DNA of 64,000 bases from assembly GCF_026625885.1 (NCBI RefSeq), contig NZ_CP113068.1, positions 5,084,001 through 5,148,000 of the forward strand, in the 5' to 3' direction. Under the pieces are notes generated by a model that had not been told where the DNA came from, ran no database searches, and saw only the letters and a program-made list of their open reading frames with translations. The stretch comes from Roseateles sp. SL47 (GTDB taxonomy: Bacteria; Pseudomonadota; Gammaproteobacteria; Burkholderiales; Burkholderiaceae_C). The translations under genes were made by a program, and so were the position numbers. Positions 1 through 10,441 of this stretch are shown here, piece by piece. Every line of letters starts with the position of its first letter. Position 1 is the first letter of the stretch.

Positions 1-8
1 GACTCCGG

Positions 9-1049
9 TCAGAGGGACGCCAGGTCCCAGCGCGGCTTCACCTCGAACCCACCCCCACGGGTGAGCGAGGCCATGTCACGCTGCAGCCGCAAGGCTGCGG
101 CCAGGGCGATCATGGCGCCGTTGTCGGTGCACAGATGCAATTCGGGATAGTGCACCCGCACCTTGCGGCGCTCGCAGGCCGCATTGAGCTGTTCCCGCAG
201 GTGACGGTTGGCCCCCACGCCCCCGGCCACGACCAGGCGCTTGAGCCCGGTCTCCTTCAGCGCCAGCATCGCTTTTTTCACCAGCACTTCAACGATGGCC
301 GCCTGGGTGGACGCAGCCAGGTCCGCACGCTGCGTGTCGGTGATGCCACCGGGCTGCTGCTCCAGGCGGCGCACCTGGGTCAGCACGGCGGTTTTGAGGC
401 CCGCAAAGCTGAAATCGGGTTTGCCGCTATGCAGCAACGGACGCGGCAAGGCAAAGGCGTCCGGCTGGCCGCTTTCGGCCAGCTTCGACAGATGCGGCCC
501 GCCCGGGTAAGGCAGGCCCAGCAGCTTGGCGGACTTGTCGAACGCCTCGCCTGCGGCATCGTCGATGGTCTCGCCCAGCAGCTCATAGCTGCCCACATCG
601 TCCACCCGCATCAGCTGCGTGTGGCCCCCGGACACCAGCAGCGCCACGAAGGGGAATTCAGGCGGGTCCGCAGACAGGAAGGGGGACAGCAAATGGCCTT
701 CCAGGTGATGCACGCCCAGCACTGGCCGGTCCAGCGCCGCCCCCAGCGAAGCCGCCACGCCGGCACCCACCAGCAACGCGCCGGCCAGCCCCGGGCCCTG
801 GGTGTAGGCCACCACATCCACATCCTGCAGCGACAGCCCCGCGCCGATCAGTACTTCCCGGGTCAGCGGCAGTACCCGGCGGATGTGGTCGCGCGAGGCC
901 AGCTCGGGCACCACGCCGCCATAGGCCTGATGCATGCTGATCTGGCTGTGCAGCGCATGGGCCAGCAGGCGCGGCACGCCGTCGCCAGAGGCATCCACCA
1001 GCGCCACGCCGGTTTCGTCGCAGGAAGATTCAATGCCGAGGACGCGCAT
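9..1049 (-). CDS. tsaD: tRNA N6-adenosine threonylcarbamoyltransferase TsaD
   Basis: 346 residues, the usual TsaD length. It transfers the threonylcarbamoyl group of TC-AMP to A37 of ANN-decoding tRNAs, working in the cytoplasm with TsaB and TsaE. Visible family marks are the N-terminal ASKHA-type start [17 protein letters not shown], the metal-binding HHLEGH motif near residues 114-119, [10 protein letters not shown], and the C-terminal [11 protein letters not shown] segment. The ATG at 1049 lies 15 bp downstream of the fdx stop on the same strand, so it may be read through from the isc operon. No other family fits as well. Confidence 0.98.
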   Translation of the reverse strand: MRVLGIESSCDETGVALVDASGDGVPRLLAHALHSQISMHQAYGGVVPELASRDHIRRVLPLTREVLIGAGLSLQDVDVVAYTQGPGLAGALLVGAGVAASLGAALDRPVLGVHHLEGHLLSPFLSADPPEFPFVALLVSGGHTQLMRVDDVGSYELLGETIDDAAGEAFDKSAKLLGLPYPGGPHLSKLAESGQPDAFALPRPLLHSGKPDFSFAGLKTAVLTQVRRLEQQPGGITDTQRADLAASTQAAIVEVLVKKAMLALKETGLKRLVVAGGVGANRHLREQLNAACERRKVRVHYPELHLCTDNGAMIALAAALRLQRDMASLTRGGGFEVKPRWDLASL

Positions 1050-1064
1050 GGACGGGACCGCGGG

Positions 1065-1403
1065 TCAGTGGTTTTCTTTGGCGTGATTGATCGAGTATTT
1101 GGGAATCTCGACCGTCACCGGCGTGTTGGAGAGGATGGCCTGGCAGGACAAGCGCGAATGGGGCTCCAGGCCCCAGGCGCGGTCCAGCATGTCCTCCTCG
1201 TTCTCTTCCATCTCGGACAGCGACGCAAACCCTTCGCGCACGATCACGTGGCAGGTGGTGCAGGCACAGACCTGGTCGCAGGCATGTTCAATCTCGACGC
1301 CGTTGTCCAGCAGGGCCTCGCAGATGGACGTGCCGGCAGGCACCTCCAGCGTGCGGCCGTCGGGGCAGTATTCGGGATGGGGGAGGATCTTGATGATGGT
1401 CAT
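1065..1403 (-). CDS. fdx: ISC system [2Fe-2S] ferredoxin
   Basis: 112 residues. This is an adrenodoxin-type [2Fe-2S] ferredoxin that supplies electrons to Fe-S assembly on IscU. Cluster ligands fit C42-x5-C48-x2-C51 with a distal C87 in RLSCQAIL; C46 is an extra cysteine in the loop. The acidic stretch SEMEENEEDMLDRAWGLEP is typical of Isc ferredoxins rather than plant-type ones. It is the last isc gene, 31 bp after hscA, and precedes tsaD. No iscX gene follows it. Confidence 0.97.
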   Translation of the reverse strand: MTIIKILPHPEYCPDGRTLEVPAGTSICEALLDNGVEIEHACDQVCACTTCHVIVREGFASLSEMEENEEDMLDRAWGLEPHSRLSCQAILSNTPVTVEIPKYSINHAKENH

Positions 1404-1434
1404 GGGGGTTCCTTGGTCGCCTGGGCTGCCGGGG

Positions 1435-3291
1435 TCAGACCGAATCGATGCTGCGGCCGGTCAGGGCCTGCTGAATGCCGCGGTTCATGCGGGCCGCCGC
1501 AAAGGCCTCGGTGCCCTTGGCCAGCGCCTCGACGGCGGCGGTGATCGCGTCGGCATCCTCGGACTGGGCGCGTGTGCGCACGTCCGCTTCCAGCGCTGCA
1601 ATCGCCTGACGTTCGGCTTCGCTGAGCAGGTCACCATCGGCCTTCAGGGCAGAAGCGGTGGCCAGCAGCATACGCTCGGCATCCACCCGCGCCTCGCGCA
1701 GCTTGCGGGCCTGCATATCGCTTTCGGCGCTGGCAAAGCCTTCACGCAGCATGGTGGCGATCTGGTCGTCCGACAGGCCGTAGCTGGGTTTCACCTGCAC
1801 GGCGGCTTCCACACCGGAGGTCATCTCCCGGGCGGACACGCTCAGCAGGCCGTCCGCATCCACCTGGAAGCTGACGCGGATGCGGGCAGCACCGGCGGCC
1901 ATCGGCGGAATGCCCCGCAGTTCGAAACGCGCCAGCGAGCGGCATTCACTCACCAGCTCGCGCTCCCCTTGCAGCACATGCACCGCCAGTGCCGTCTGGC
2001 CATCCTTGAAGGTGGTGAAGTCCTGGGCCTTGGCCACGGGGATGGTGGCATTGCGCTCGATGATGCGCTCCACCAGTCCGCCCATGGTTTCCAGGCCCAG
2101 CGACAGCGGGATCACGTCCAGCAGCAGGATCTCGCCATCGGCGCTGTTGCCGGCAAGCTGATTGGCCTGCAGCGCAGCGCCCAGGGCCACCACCTCATCG
2201 GGGTTCAGATTGGTCAGCACTTCGCGACCGAACAGCTCACTCACCGCGCGGCGGACGACCGGCATGCGGGTGGAGCCGCCCACCATCACCGTCCCCTGGA
2301 CCTCATCGGCGCTCACCTTGGCATCGCGCAGCACACGGCGCACGGCCAGCAGGGTCTTGTCGACCAGGCTGCGGCTGAGGGTGTCGAACTGGTCACGGCT
2401 CACATCCACCCGCAGCGCACCGACGTCCAGTTGCGCGCTCAGGGTGACCTGTGCATGGTCGGTCAGGCTTTCCTTCGCGGCGCGGGCGGCCACCAGCACA
2501 CGGCGCTTGTCCTGCGCGCTGCGCACGGCCAGGCCGGCCTGTTGCAGGGCCCAGTCGGCCAGCAGGCGGTCGAAGTCGTCGCCGCCCAGTTGCGCATCAC
2601 CGCCGGTCGCCACCACCTCGAACACACCACGCGTCAGGCGTAGCAGCGAGATGTCGAAGGTGCCGCCGCCGAGGTCATAGACGGCATACAGGCCTTCGCT
2701 GCCGTTATCCAGCCCATACGCGATGGCAGCGGCGGTCGGCTCATTGATCAGGCGCAGCACATTCAGGCCCGCCAACTGGGCGGCGTCCTTGGTGGCCTGA
2801 CGCTGGGCGTCGTCGAAATAGGCCGGCACGGTGATGACCGCGCCGAACAGATCGTCATTAAAGGTGTCTTCGGCCCGCTGACGCAGCGTGGCCAGGATCT
2901 CGGCGGAAATCTCCACCGGCGACTTGCGGCCCTCGCGGGTCACCAGGCTCAGCATGCCGGGGGTGTCTTCGAATTGATAGGGCAACTGCTCACGGCCCAC
3001 CACGTCGTCCACACGGCGGCCCATGAAGCGCTTGACCGAGACGATGGTGTTTTCGGGGTCATCGGCCTGGGCGGCCAGGGCGTCGAAGCCGATCTGGCGG
3101 CGGCCTTGCGGCAACAGGCGCACGGCCGACGGCAGAATCACGCGGCCCTGCTCATCCGGCAGGCATTCCGACACGCCATGGCGCACGGCCGCCACCAGCG
3201 AATGGGTGGTGCCCAGGTCGATGCCGACCGCAATGCGGCGCTGGTGTGGATCGGGCGAGGCGCCGGGTTCAGAGATCTGGAGCAAGGCCAT
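1435..3291 (-). CDS. hscA: Fe-S assembly Hsp70 chaperone HscA
   Basis: 618 residues from the chosen ATG at 3291, which starts [10 protein letters not shown] as in beta-proteobacterial HscA. An in-frame start 45 bp upstream would only add a non-conserved tail. It is a specialised Hsp70 that, with HscB, binds the LPPVK motif of IscU and drives cluster transfer by ATP hydrolysis. The nucleotide-binding domain shows [10 protein letters not shown] near the N-terminus, [13 protein letters not shown] and [10 protein letters not shown]. The substrate domain follows from about residue 385 ([17 protein letters not shown]), and a helical lid ends the protein. It sits between hscB and fdx. Confidence 0.97.
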   Translation of the reverse strand: MALLQISEPGASPDPHQRRIAVGIDLGTTHSLVAAVRHGVSECLPDEQGRVILPSAVRLLPQGRRQIGFDALAAQADDPENTIVSVKRFMGRRVDDVVGREQLPYQFEDTPGMLSLVTREGRKSPVEISAEILATLRQRAEDTFNDDLFGAVITVPAYFDDAQRQATKDAAQLAGLNVLRLINEPTAAAIAYGLDNGSEGLYAVYDLGGGTFDISLLRLTRGVFEVVATGGDAQLGGDDFDRLLADWALQQAGLAVRSAQDKRRVLVAARAAKESLTDHAQVTLSAQLDVGALRVDVSRDQFDTLSRSLVDKTLLAVRRVLRDAKVSADEVQGTVMVGGSTRMPVVRRAVSELFGREVLTNLNPDEVVALGAALQANQLAGNSADGEILLLDVIPLSLGLETMGGLVERIIERNATIPVAKAQDFTTFKDGQTALAVHVLQGERELVSECRSLARFELRGIPPMAAGAARIRVSFQVDADGLLSVSAREMTSGVEAAVQVKPSYGLSDDQIATMLREGFASAESDMQARKLREARVDAERMLLATASALKADGDLLSEAERQAIAALEADVRTRAQSEDADAITAAVEALAKGTEAFAAARMNRGIQQALTGRSIDSV

Positions 3292-3380
3292 GATGGAGGA
3301 CTCTTTTCTTGTTCTGGTGGGCTGCCGTGGGGGCACGGCAGCAAGGGCAAACGAGCGGGCGGGCCGCGTCGGTGGGTGCC

Positions 3381-3905
3381 TCAGGACGATTCGTCCAGGG
3401 CTTCCAGACGCTTGTCGATATCGGCTCGAAAACGGGAGAGGAACATCAGCGCACGAACGGCCTGGGCGGCTTCGGCGGGTTGCTGGCGCTCATCAAGCGC
3501 CTGACCGGCCTGAGCCAGCAGCGCGCGTTCCCGCTGCGCCACGTCCTTGTCGATGGCCAGGATTGCTGCGCTGGAGCGGGCGTCGTCCAGCGACTCCCGC
3601 CATTCCATCTGTTCCATCAGGAAAGCCGCAGGCATGCTGGTGTTTTCGTTGGCTTCGATGGGAGCGCCGCGCAGCTCACACAGATACGCGGCGCGCTTGA
3701 GCGGGTCTTTCAGCCGTTGATAGGCCTCGTTCACCCGCAGAGCCCATTGCATCGCCAAACGCTGGGACGCGGCGCCATCGGCTGCAAATCGATCGGGATG
3801 CACCTTTGCCGCCAGCGCCTTCCAGCGGGCGGCCATGTCGGCGTTGTCCTGCTCGAACCGAGCCGGCAACCCAAACAAAGCAAAGTCGTCGTCGTCCAGT
3901 TTCAC
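3381..3905 (-). CDS. hscB: Fe-S assembly J-domain co-chaperone HscB
   Basis: 174 residues from a GTG at 3905 (protein [13 protein letters not shown]), chosen because family members begin at this point. A second in-frame GTG at 3941 would add 12 residues. The N-terminal J-domain carries the HPD tripeptide at about residues 36-38 (AAKVHPDRF). The C-terminal half is the three-helix IscU-binding domain with [11 protein letters not shown]. It stimulates HscA ATPase and delivers IscU. It lies 89 bp before hscA and about 306 bp after iscA, an unusually wide gap for this operon. Confidence 0.95.
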   Translation of the reverse strand: MKLDDDDFALFGLPARFEQDNADMAARWKALAAKVHPDRFAADGAASQRLAMQWALRVNEAYQRLKDPLKRAAYLCELRGAPIEANENTSMPAAFLMEQMEWRESLDDARSSAAILAIDKDVAQRERALLAQAGQALDERQQPAEAAQAVRALMFLSRFRADIDKRLEALDESS

Positions 3906-4137
3906 AGCCCGATACGATCCACAAAAACGCTCCCCAAGCACGAACGCCCCGGCTCACCCGCGGTTCATCGCCATCAAGGAGACTCAAAGCCTTCGCCAGC
4001 CCCGCACTCTCGTGCGGCAGCCCCACCAACCCCAGCCTGCGCTGCCCCAGAAGTGCCCGCCACCGAACGCACAACAGCCAACGAACACCAGCCAACGCTT
4101 CCTGAATGGGTGCGCGCAGCGCCACCCCCCTCCAGCG

Positions 4138-4190
4138 GAGCCCGTGGACTGGCTCCGCCAGTCCACCGGGCTCGCCCCCCTGGGGGGGGC
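4138..4190. repeat. REP-like double hairpin inside the isc operon
   Basis: The 306-bp stretch between iscA and hscB (3906-4211) has no convincing gene. It holds a strong inverted repeat: the arm starting at 4138 pairs with the arm ending at 4173 over 16 bp, with one bulged C at 4167 and a 3-nt loop (core GTGGACTGGC / GCCAGTCCAC). A second GC hairpin of C and G runs follows at 4174-4190. There is no T-tract, so it is not a classic terminator. It could be a REP-type element or an mRNA-processing hairpin that separates iscRSUA from hscBA-fdx. Confidence 0.75.
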
Positions 4191-4211
4191 CGACGCAGTC
4201 GGTAGGGGGGG

Positions 4212-4535
4212 TCAGATCCTGAAAGATTCGCCACACCCACAGCGATCTTTCTCGCGCGGGTTGCGGAACTTGAATCCTTCGTTCAGGCCTTCGCGGACGA
4301 AATCCAGCTCGGTGCCGTCCAGGTAAGGCAGGCTCTTGGGGTCCACCAGCACCTTCACGCCATGGCCTTCAAAAACCACGTCTTCCGGCGCCACTTCGTC
4401 GGCGTATTCAAGCTTGTAGGCCAGACCCGAGCAGCCGGTGGTCTTCACGCCCAGGCGCACACCCACGCCACGTCCCCGTTTGGAGATGTAGCGCGTCACA
4501 TGGCGCGCTGCGGCTTCAGTCAGAGTGACAGACAT
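4212..4535 (-). CDS. iscA: A-type Fe-S carrier IscA
   Basis: 107 residues. HesB/IscA family protein that carries iron or Fe-S clusters during assembly. The three invariant cysteines are C35 ([10 protein letters not shown]) and the C-terminal C99-G-C101 pair (DRCGCGESF). Its position directly after iscU (17 bp) identifies it as IscA rather than ErpA or SufA. The ATG at 4535 starts MSVTLTEAA, the normal family start. Confidence 0.97.
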   Translation of the reverse strand: MSVTLTEAAARHVTRYISKRGRGVGVRLGVKTTGCSGLAYKLEYADEVAPEDVVFEGHGVKVLVDPKSLPYLDGTELDFVREGLNEGFKFRNPREKDRCGCGESFRI

Positions 4536-4552
4536 GATGGATCCCGCCCGCC

Positions 4553-4939
4553 TTATTGGGCGTGCTTGGCGCGGTAATCGTCCACAGCCGCCTTGATGGC
4601 GTCTTCAGCCAGGATGGAGCAGTGGATCTTCACCGGCGGCAGCGCCAGCTCTTCGGCGATGTGGGTGTTCTTGATGGTCAGCGCTTCGTCCAGCGACTTG
4701 CCCTTCACCCACTCGGTCACCAGCGAGCTGGAGGCGATGGCCGAACCACAGCCGTAGGTCTTGAACTTGGCGTCCTCGATCAGGCCGGTCGACGGATTCA
4801 CCTTGATCTGCAGGCGCATCACGTCACCGCAGGCGGGGGCGCCCACCATGCCGGTGCCCACCGAGTCGTCGCCCTTTTCGAAGCCACCGACATTGCGGGG
4901 GTTGTCGTAGTGGTCCAGCACTTTGTCACTGTATGCCAT
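4553..4939 (-). CDS. iscU: Fe-S cluster scaffold IscU
   Basis: 128 residues, standard length. Scaffold on which IscS-derived sulfide and iron build [2Fe-2S] clusters. Ligand residues are visible: C37 (APACGD), C64 (YGCGSA), and H106-C107 (KIHCS). The HscA recognition motif LPPVK lies at residues 100-104. It is 57 bp downstream of iscS and 17 bp upstream of iscA. Confidence 0.98.
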   Translation of the reverse strand: MAYSDKVLDHYDNPRNVGGFEKGDDSVGTGMVGAPACGDVMRLQIKVNPSTGLIEDAKFKTYGCGSAIASSSLVTEWVKGKSLDEALTIKNTHIAEELALPPVKIHCSILAEDAIKAAVDDYRAKHAQ

Positions 4940-4996
4940 GGTCGTTCTCCAACGTTTTTGTGATGTCTCGATGCGTCGCTTCAGCTTCAGCGCGGC

Positions 4997-6217
4997 TCAG
5001 TGGGCCGCCCACTGGATGGTGCTGATGTCGATGCCTTCCTTGTACATATCCCACAGCGGCGAGAGTTCACGCAGCTTGGTCACGCGGTCCTTCAACAGCG
5101 ACACGGCGTAGTCGATTTCTTCTTCGGTCGTGAACCGGCCGATGGTCATGCGCAGCGAGGAGTGCGCCAGTTCGTCGCTGCGGCCCAGGGCGCGCAGCAC
5201 ATAGCTGGGCTCCAGGCTGGCCGAGGTGCAGGCCGAACCGGAGGACACGGCAATACCCTTGATGCCCATGATCAGCGACTCGCCCTCGACGAAATTGAAG
5301 GAGGCGTTGACGTTGTGGGGCACGCGGCGGGTGAGGTCGCCATTGATGAAGACCTGTTCGATGTCCTTCAGGCCATCCAGCAGCCGCTGCTGCAGCGCCT
5401 TGATGCGCGGCAGTTCAGTTGCCATTTCTTCCTTGGCAATCCGGAAGGCTTCACCCATGCCCACGATCTGGTGGGTGGGCAGCGTGCCGGAACGCAGGCC
5501 GCGCTCGTGACCACCGCCATGCATCTGAGCTTCCAGACGCACCCGCGGCTTGCGACGCACATACAGCGCGCCGATGCCCTTGGGGCCGTAGCTCTTGTGC
5601 GAGGCCAGGCTCATCAGGTCCACCGGCAGTGTGGCCAGGTCGATCTCCACCTTGCCGGTCGCCTGCGCGGCGTCCACGTGGAAGATGATGCCCTTTTCCC
5701 GGCACAGCGTGCCGATGGTCGGGATGTCCTGGATCACGCCGATTTCGTTGTTCACGAACATGACCGAGATCAGGATGGTGTCCGGGCGGATGGCCGCCTT
5801 GAGCACGTCCAGATCAATCAGACCGTTTTCCTGCACGTCCAGGTAGGTGACCTCAAAACCCTGCCGTTCCAATTCACGGGTGGTGTCCAGCACCGCCTTG
5901 TGTTCGGTCTTGATGGTGATGAGATGCTTGCCACGCGTCTTGTAGAAGTGAGCGGCGCCCTTGATGGCCAGGTTGTTGGATTCGGTCGCGCCGGAGGTCC
6001 AGACAATTTCACGCGGGTCGGCATTGATCAGGGCGGCCACCTGGCCGCGAGCCTTTTCCACCGCCTCTTCCGCTTCCCAGCCCCAGGCATGGCTACGAGA
6101 CGCCGGGTTGCCGAAATGCTCGCGCAGCCAGGGAATCATCGCGTCAACGACGCGCGGATCCACCGGCGTCGTGGCGCCGTAGTCCATGTAGATGGGGAAA
6201 TGCGGGGTCATGTCCAT
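4997..6217 (-). CDS. iscS: cysteine desulfurase IscS
   Basis: 406 residues. Class V PLP enzyme that takes sulfur from L-cysteine for Fe-S assembly and tRNA thiolation. Visible residues are H106 (KTEHKAVLD), the PLP lysine K208 in [10 protein letters not shown], and the mobile-loop persulfide cysteine C330 in [13 protein letters not shown]. The C-terminal tail carries the IscU-contacting end (STIQWAAH). The loop is long, as in group I (IscS/NifS-type) enzymes. It lies 22 bp after iscR. Confidence 0.98.
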   Translation of the reverse strand: MDMTPHFPIYMDYGATTPVDPRVVDAMIPWLREHFGNPASRSHAWGWEAEEAVEKARGQVAALINADPREIVWTSGATESNNLAIKGAAHFYKTRGKHLITIKTEHKAVLDTTRELERQGFEVTYLDVQENGLIDLDVLKAAIRPDTILISVMFVNNEIGVIQDIPTIGTLCREKGIIFHVDAAQATGKVEIDLATLPVDLMSLASHKSYGPKGIGALYVRRKPRVRLEAQMHGGGHERGLRSGTLPTHQIVGMGEAFRIAKEEMATELPRIKALQQRLLDGLKDIEQVFINGDLTRRVPHNVNASFNFVEGESLIMGIKGIAVSSGSACTSASLEPSYVLRALGRSDELAHSSLRMTIGRFTTEEEIDYAVSLLKDRVTKLRELSPLWDMYKEGIDISTIQWAAH

Positions 6218-6239
6218 GGGAACAGTTCTTCTTATGGCT

Positions 6240-6773
6240 TCACTTGCTCAAGGCATTGCCCAGAGCGAACACGGAATTGGGGGCGGTGATGCGGATCGGC
6301 TTGACGACCGGCGTGGTGGAGATGGCCCGCTTGATGGGTGCCTCTTCCACGGTCACACCCTTGGCCAACTGGTCATCCACCAGCTTGCGCAGCGTCACCG
6401 AGTCGAGATACTCGATCATCTTGTTGTTCAGGGCCGTCCACAGGTCATGGGTGATGCACCGACCGGTGTCGTCGCCCATGCAGTTTTCCTTGCCGCCGCA
6501 GCCGGTGGCATCAATCGGTTCATCGACCGCGACAATGATGTCGGCCACGGTGATTTCATCCGAGCGACGGCCCAGGGAGTAGCCGCCGCCGGGGCCGCGG
6601 GTGCTTTCGACCAGCTGGTGGCGACGCAGCTTGCCAAACAGCTGCTCCAGATAGGACAGCGAGATCTGTTGGCGCTGGCTGATTGCCGCAAGCGCGACGG
6701 GGCCGCTGTTTTCACGCAGCGCCAGATCAATCATCGCGGTGACGGCAAAACGACCTTTGGTGGTGAGACGCAT
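6240..6773 (-). CDS. iscR: Rrf2-family Fe-S regulator IscR
   Basis: 177 residues. Winged-helix repressor of the isc operon in its [2Fe-2S] form. The HTH occupies residues 1-60 ([36 protein letters not shown]). Cluster ligands are C92-x5-C98-x7-C106-x2-H109, the spacing I associate with beta-proteobacterial IscR; E. coli has x5 in the second gap. It is the first gene of the operon, preceded by a candidate IscR site at 6866-6890. Confidence 0.97.
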   Translation of the reverse strand: MRLTTKGRFAVTAMIDLALRENSGPVALAAISQRQQISLSYLEQLFGKLRRHQLVESTRGPGGGYSLGRRSDEITVADIIVAVDEPIDATGCGGKENCMGDDTGRCITHDLWTALNNKMIEYLDSVTLRKLVDDQLAKGVTVEEAPIKRAISTTPVVKPIRITAPNSVFALGNALSK

Positions 6774-6865
6774 CGAACTTCTCCTTGGCCTAAACAGGCA
6801 TCAGGACCTTGAGGCAACAGCCCAAACTTCCGGGCCGACTCACGGAGCAGGGTTAACCCCCTGCT

Positions 6866-6890
6866 ATGTCCGAGCATTCTACTAGGTTAT
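6866..6890 (-). promoter_or_regulatory. candidate IscR type 1 operator upstream of iscR
   Basis: About 90 bp upstream of the iscR start, the minus strand holds a 25-nt imperfect dyad that begins ATAACCT, contains TAGTAGAAT and ends CGGACAT. It matches roughly 17 of 25 positions of the type 1 IscR consensus as I recall it, with the conserved outer ATA...AT ends. The internal TAGAAT could serve as a -10 box. The match is imperfect, so this is a suggestion from position plus pattern. Confidence 0.4.
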
Positions 6891-6935
6891 GGAGATTCTT
6901 GCCGGGCTTACCCCAGGGTGGCCTCGGGGTGTCAC

Positions 6936-7433
6936 TCAAAGGCGCAGGCGCGCTTCCAGATTTTCCGCTAGGCGGCTGCAGCCGGCTTCCAGCAGATCCA
7001 GGACATGGTCAAAGCCGTCCGGACCGCCGTAGTAGGGGTCCGGAACTTCGACATGGCCGGGCGAGACATCGGCAGGCAATAGACACAATTTGTGACGGAG
7101 ATCAGGTGGACAGCGCTGCTGAAGTTCCAGAAGGTGGCTGCGGTCCATGGCGACCAGCACATCAAAGCGCTGGAAGTCGTCCAGGCGCACGGCTCGTGCG
7201 CGTTGGGCACTGAGCTCATAGCCCCTTTTGCGGGCATGGTCTTGCGACCGCTCGTCGGGCGGCTCTCCGGCATGCCAGCCCTGGATGCCGGCAGAGTCCA
7301 CATGCACGCGGGCGCCCCACCCTCGCTGATGCGCCACGGCACGGAACACCGCCTCCGCCGTGGGGGAACGGCAGATGTTGCCCGTGCAGACGAACAGGAC
7401 GGAGAGGCGGGCGGGGACGTCAGACGTGCTCAT
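6936..7433 (-). CDS. low-molecular-weight protein-tyrosine-phosphatase
   Basis: 165 residues from ATG 7433. The CX5R catalytic loop is at residues 16-22 (CTGNICR), placed right after the first beta strand (SVLFV). The general-acid loop appears as VPDPYYGG. This is the LMW-PTP fold, used on phosphotyrosine proteins or small phosphates; the substrate is unknown. There is no adjacent BY-kinase or polysaccharide operon, so it resembles the housekeeping type downstream of isc genes rather than a capsule Wzb. An upstream in-frame start (7472) would overlap the preceding gene further. Confidence 0.93.
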   Translation of the reverse strand: MSTSDVPARLSVLFVCTGNICRSPTAEAVFRAVAHQRGWGARVHVDSAGIQGWHAGEPPDERSQDHARKRGYELSAQRARAVRLDDFQRFDVLVAMDRSHLLELQQRCPPDLRHKLCLLPADVSPGHVEVPDPYYGGPDGFDHVLDLLEAGCSRLAENLEARLRL

Positions 7434-7854
7434 CCCCCGGATTGTCCGCCGACTCCCCCGCATTGCCTGCAAGGGCAGTATCGCCAGAAAAGCCAGTATC
7501 GCCAGAAAGGCCAGAAAGGTCCGACGGGGAAGCCAAGGGCCGCTCCTCCGCAGGCACCACCGTGGCGGCCTCTGGCAACGGCTCCGCAGCCGCGTGGGAC
7601 GCTGAGGAGACGGGAACCATCACCCCCCTTTTCAGCACCAAGCCGGCACCGCTACCGGCCGCAATGGCCGCAAGGCACAGCATGATGATGACCCAGCGTT
7701 GCGTGGTGGTGACCAGCCAGCGTTGAACGTCATTGAACCCGTCCAGCATGTTGTCTCGAAGTCGGCCTTCGAGCGCCATGAGGTCTTCACGGGTGGCCAA
7801 AGTGGGGATGACGGTGTCCCACTTGGTTTCGAGGGTGGTGAGGCGTGTTTGCAT
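7420..7854 (-). CDS. small single-pass membrane protein, unknown function
   Basis: 144 residues, family not recognised. It starts with an amphipathic, probably coiled-coil segment (MQTRLTTLETKWDTVIPTL), followed by one hydrophobic span at about residues 53-75 (RWVIIMLCLAAIAAGSG). The tail is low-complexity, Ala/Ser/Gly/Asp-rich, with a repeated SGDTGFSGDTAL pattern and an acidic end. Its 3' end overlaps the phosphatase start by 14 bp, so the two may be cotranslated. The N-terminal part recalls short phage or DUF1640-like coiled-coil/TM proteins, but that is only resemblance. Confidence 0.6.
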   Translation of the reverse strand: MQTRLTTLETKWDTVIPTLATREDLMALEGRLRDNMLDGFNDVQRWLVTTTQRWVIIMLCLAAIAAGSGAGLVLKRGVMVPVSSASHAAAEPLPEAATVVPAEERPLASPSDLSGLSGDTGFSGDTALAGNAGESADNPGDEHV

Positions 7855-7971
7855 GGCTCAAATGCTCGCGCCGAGCCTCACCTCGGTCAATAACTTGAAC
7901 TTCGCAAAATGCCCACTTGAATCCGCTGAGCCGAGGCCCGGCACGTCTCCGCACCCGGCCCCAACAGCGCT

Positions 7972-8077
7972 CCCGGCCCCGGCCCCGGCCCCGGCCCCGG
8001 CCGCGCCCCCACCCCCAACACCCCTCCTCGCCGAGACCGGCCACGCAGTCAGCCAGTCCGTCAGTCCGTCAGTCCGT
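7972..8077. repeat. two short tandem repeats downstream of uvrB
   Basis: The 222-bp gap between the small membrane protein and uvrB holds two simple repeats. One is GGCCCC repeated four times plus a partial copy (7975-8002). The other is the octamer CAGTCCGT repeated three times (8054-8077), ending on the first base of the uvrB stop complement. No gene or terminator with a T-tract is seen here. Confidence 0.8.
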
Positions 8078-10260
8078 CAGCCCTTCGCGCTGGTGATCGG
8101 TACCACGTTGTCATGGACAGCCGCACCAAAGGCCTGCTCCTTGAGTTGCGACAGCTGATCGCGCAGGCGGGCTGCCTTCTCGAACTCCAGGTTGCGCGCA
8201 TGCTCCAGCATCTGCTTTTCCAGTTGCGTGATGCGCTTGCTGAGGTCCTTCTCGCTCATCGCTTCGACTTCGGCAGTCTGCTCGATCAGCTTGGCATCGT
8301 CGCGGCCCGGCTTGTCGCTGTAGACGCCGTCGATGAGCTCCTTGATGCGCTTGAAAACACCCCGTGGGGTGATGCCGTTGGCCGCATTGAACTCCACCTG
8401 CTTGGCGCGGCGACGTTCGGTTTCGCCAATGGCCTTGCGCATGGATTCGGTGATGCGGTCGGCATACAGGATGGCCTTGCCATTCACATTCCGGGCCGCA
8501 CGGCCGATGGTCTGGATCAGGCTGCGCTCCGCCCGCAGGAAACCCTCCTTGTCGGCATCCAGAATGGCCACCAGCGACACCTCCGGAATGTCCAGACCCT
8601 CGCGCAGCAGGTTGATCCCCACCAGGACATCAAAAGTGCCCAGACGCAGGTCTCGCAAGATTTCCACCCGCTCCACCGTGTCGACATCCGAGTGCAAATA
8701 ACGCACCTTGACGCCGTTGTCGCTGAGATATTCAGTGAGCTGTTCGGAAATGCGCTTGGTCAGCGTGGTGATGAGCACCCGCTCATTGACCTCAACGCGG
8801 TCCCGGATTTCCTGCAGCACATCGTCCACCTGATGCACGGCCGGACGCACCTCCACCACCGGATCCACCAGACCGGTCGGACGCACCAGCTGCTCCACCA
8901 CCTGGCCGGCCTGCCGCTTTTCGTAGTCGCCCGGGGTGGCGGACACAAAAATGGCCTGGCGCATCTTCCGCTCGTATTCCTCAAACTTCAGCGGCCGGTT
9001 GTCCATGGCCGACGGCAGCCGGAACCCATATTCCACCAGCGTGCTCTTGCGGGCTCGGTCGCCGTTGTACATGCCGCCGAATTGGCCGATCAGCACGTGG
9101 CTTTCGTCGAGGAACATCAAGGCATCTGGCGGCAGATAGTCCACCAGCGTCGGGGGCGGCTCGCCCGGGGCGGCCCCGGAGAGATGGCGGGTGTAGTTTT
9201 CGATGCCCTTGCAGTGCCCCACTTCCTGCAGCATTTCCAGGTCGAAACGGGTGCGCTGCTCCAGCCGCTGGGCCTCCACCAGTTTGCCCTCCTTCACAAA
9301 GTAGGCCACGCGCTCACGCAGCTCTTCCTTGATGGTGTCCATGGCCGCCACCACCCGGTCGCGCGGGGTGACGTAATGGCTGGACGGATACACCGTGAAG
9401 CGCGGAATCTTCTGGCGGATGTGGCCGGTGAGCGGGTCGAACAGCTGGAGACCGTCCACCTCATCATCAAACAGCTCGATACGCAGCGCCAGCTCGGAGT
9501 GTTCGGCTGGGAAGACGTCGATGGTGTCCCCCCGCACGCGGAAATGCCCCCGCGTGAATTCCATCTCGTTGCGGGTGTATTGCATGCGGGCCAGTTGGGC
9601 AATCACATCGCGCTGGCCCAGCTTGTCGCCCACGCGCAGCGTCATCACCATCTGGTGATAGTCGCTCGGATTCCCAATACCGTAGATGGCCGAGACCGAC
9701 GCCACGATCACCACATCCCGCCGCTCCAGCAGGCTTTTGGTGCAGGACAGGCGCAATTGCTCGATCTGCTCGCTGATGGCGCTGTCTTTCTCGATGAACA
9801 GATCGCGCTGCGGGACGTAGGCTTCCGGCTGGTAGTAGTCGTAATAACTGACGAAATACTCCACCGCATTGCGCGGGAAAAACTCCCGGAATTCGCTGTA
9901 GAGCTGTGCGGCCAGCGTCTTGTTGGGGGCAAACACGATGGCCGGGCGTCCGAGCCGGGCAATGGTGTTCGCCATGGTGAAGGTCTTGCCGGAGCCGGTC
10001 ACGCCCAGCAGGGTCTGATAACTCAGGCCGTCGTGCACCCCTTCCACCAACTGCTGGATGGCCGCTGGCTGGTCGCCCGCCGGTGGATACGGCTGGAACA
10101 ACTGGAAGGGAGAGCCTTCGAAAGAAACGAATTCGCCCTTCGGCAGCTCGGCATCGGCGCCAGCGGCACCGGCGCCCGGCCCCTGGGCACCGCCTCCGGA
10201 CGCAGCAGGAGCGGCACCGCGAGCGGCGGCGGAGGACTTGGCAACAGTGGTACGACTCAT
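8077..10260 (-). CDS. uvrB: excinuclease ABC subunit B
   Basis: 727 residues from ATG 10260 ([10 protein letters not shown]). The damage-verification helicase of UvrABC nucleotide excision repair. It shows Walker [10 protein letters not shown], the DNA-inserting beta-hairpin region ([12 protein letters not shown]), DESH in [11 protein letters not shown], helicase motifs near QTIGRAARN, and a C-terminal UVR domain ([13 protein letters not shown]). The first ~45 residues are an Ala/Gly-rich extension not found in E. coli UvrB. It is divergent from the aminotransferase gene across a 181-bp gap; I could not find a LexA-type CTG-N10-CAG box there. Confidence 0.98.
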   Translation of the reverse strand: MSRTTVAKSSAAARGAAPAASGGGAQGPGAGAAGADAELPKGEFVSFEGSPFQLFQPYPPAGDQPAAIQQLVEGVHDGLSYQTLLGVTGSGKTFTMANTIARLGRPAIVFAPNKTLAAQLYSEFREFFPRNAVEYFVSYYDYYQPEAYVPQRDLFIEKDSAISEQIEQLRLSCTKSLLERRDVVIVASVSAIYGIGNPSDYHQMVMTLRVGDKLGQRDVIAQLARMQYTRNEMEFTRGHFRVRGDTIDVFPAEHSELALRIELFDDEVDGLQLFDPLTGHIRQKIPRFTVYPSSHYVTPRDRVVAAMDTIKEELRERVAYFVKEGKLVEAQRLEQRTRFDLEMLQEVGHCKGIENYTRHLSGAAPGEPPPTLVDYLPPDALMFLDESHVLIGQFGGMYNGDRARKSTLVEYGFRLPSAMDNRPLKFEEYERKMRQAIFVSATPGDYEKRQAGQVVEQLVRPTGLVDPVVEVRPAVHQVDDVLQEIRDRVEVNERVLITTLTKRISEQLTEYLSDNGVKVRYLHSDVDTVERVEILRDLRLGTFDVLVGINLLREGLDIPEVSLVAILDADKEGFLRAERSLIQTIGRAARNVNGKAILYADRITESMRKAIGETERRRAKQVEFNAANGITPRGVFKRIKELIDGVYSDKPGRDDAKLIEQTAEVEAMSEKDLSKRITQLEKQMLEHARNLEFEKAARLRDQLSQLKEQAFGAAVHDNVVPITSAKG

Positions 10261-10441
10261 CGGGTAATCCCTGGGCAACGCCCATTCCCTGCCTACAATC
10301 GGCAGGCTGCGTTGGGCAACCAACATCACAGCGTAGCAAACCCGTCAAACTTGCTTCTCTGCCCTGGTTGGCTGCGGCGGGCAACATTCTCGCCCCCCGC
10401 TCGTGCCAACGTAGTGTCAGGACACCTGTCAGGAAATCTCC

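Noticed and set aside
10261..10441. SOS (LexA) box between uvrB and the aminotransferase gene
   Set aside because: No CTG-N10-CAG pattern found; only a CCTGCC/GGCAGG inverted pair around TACAATC.
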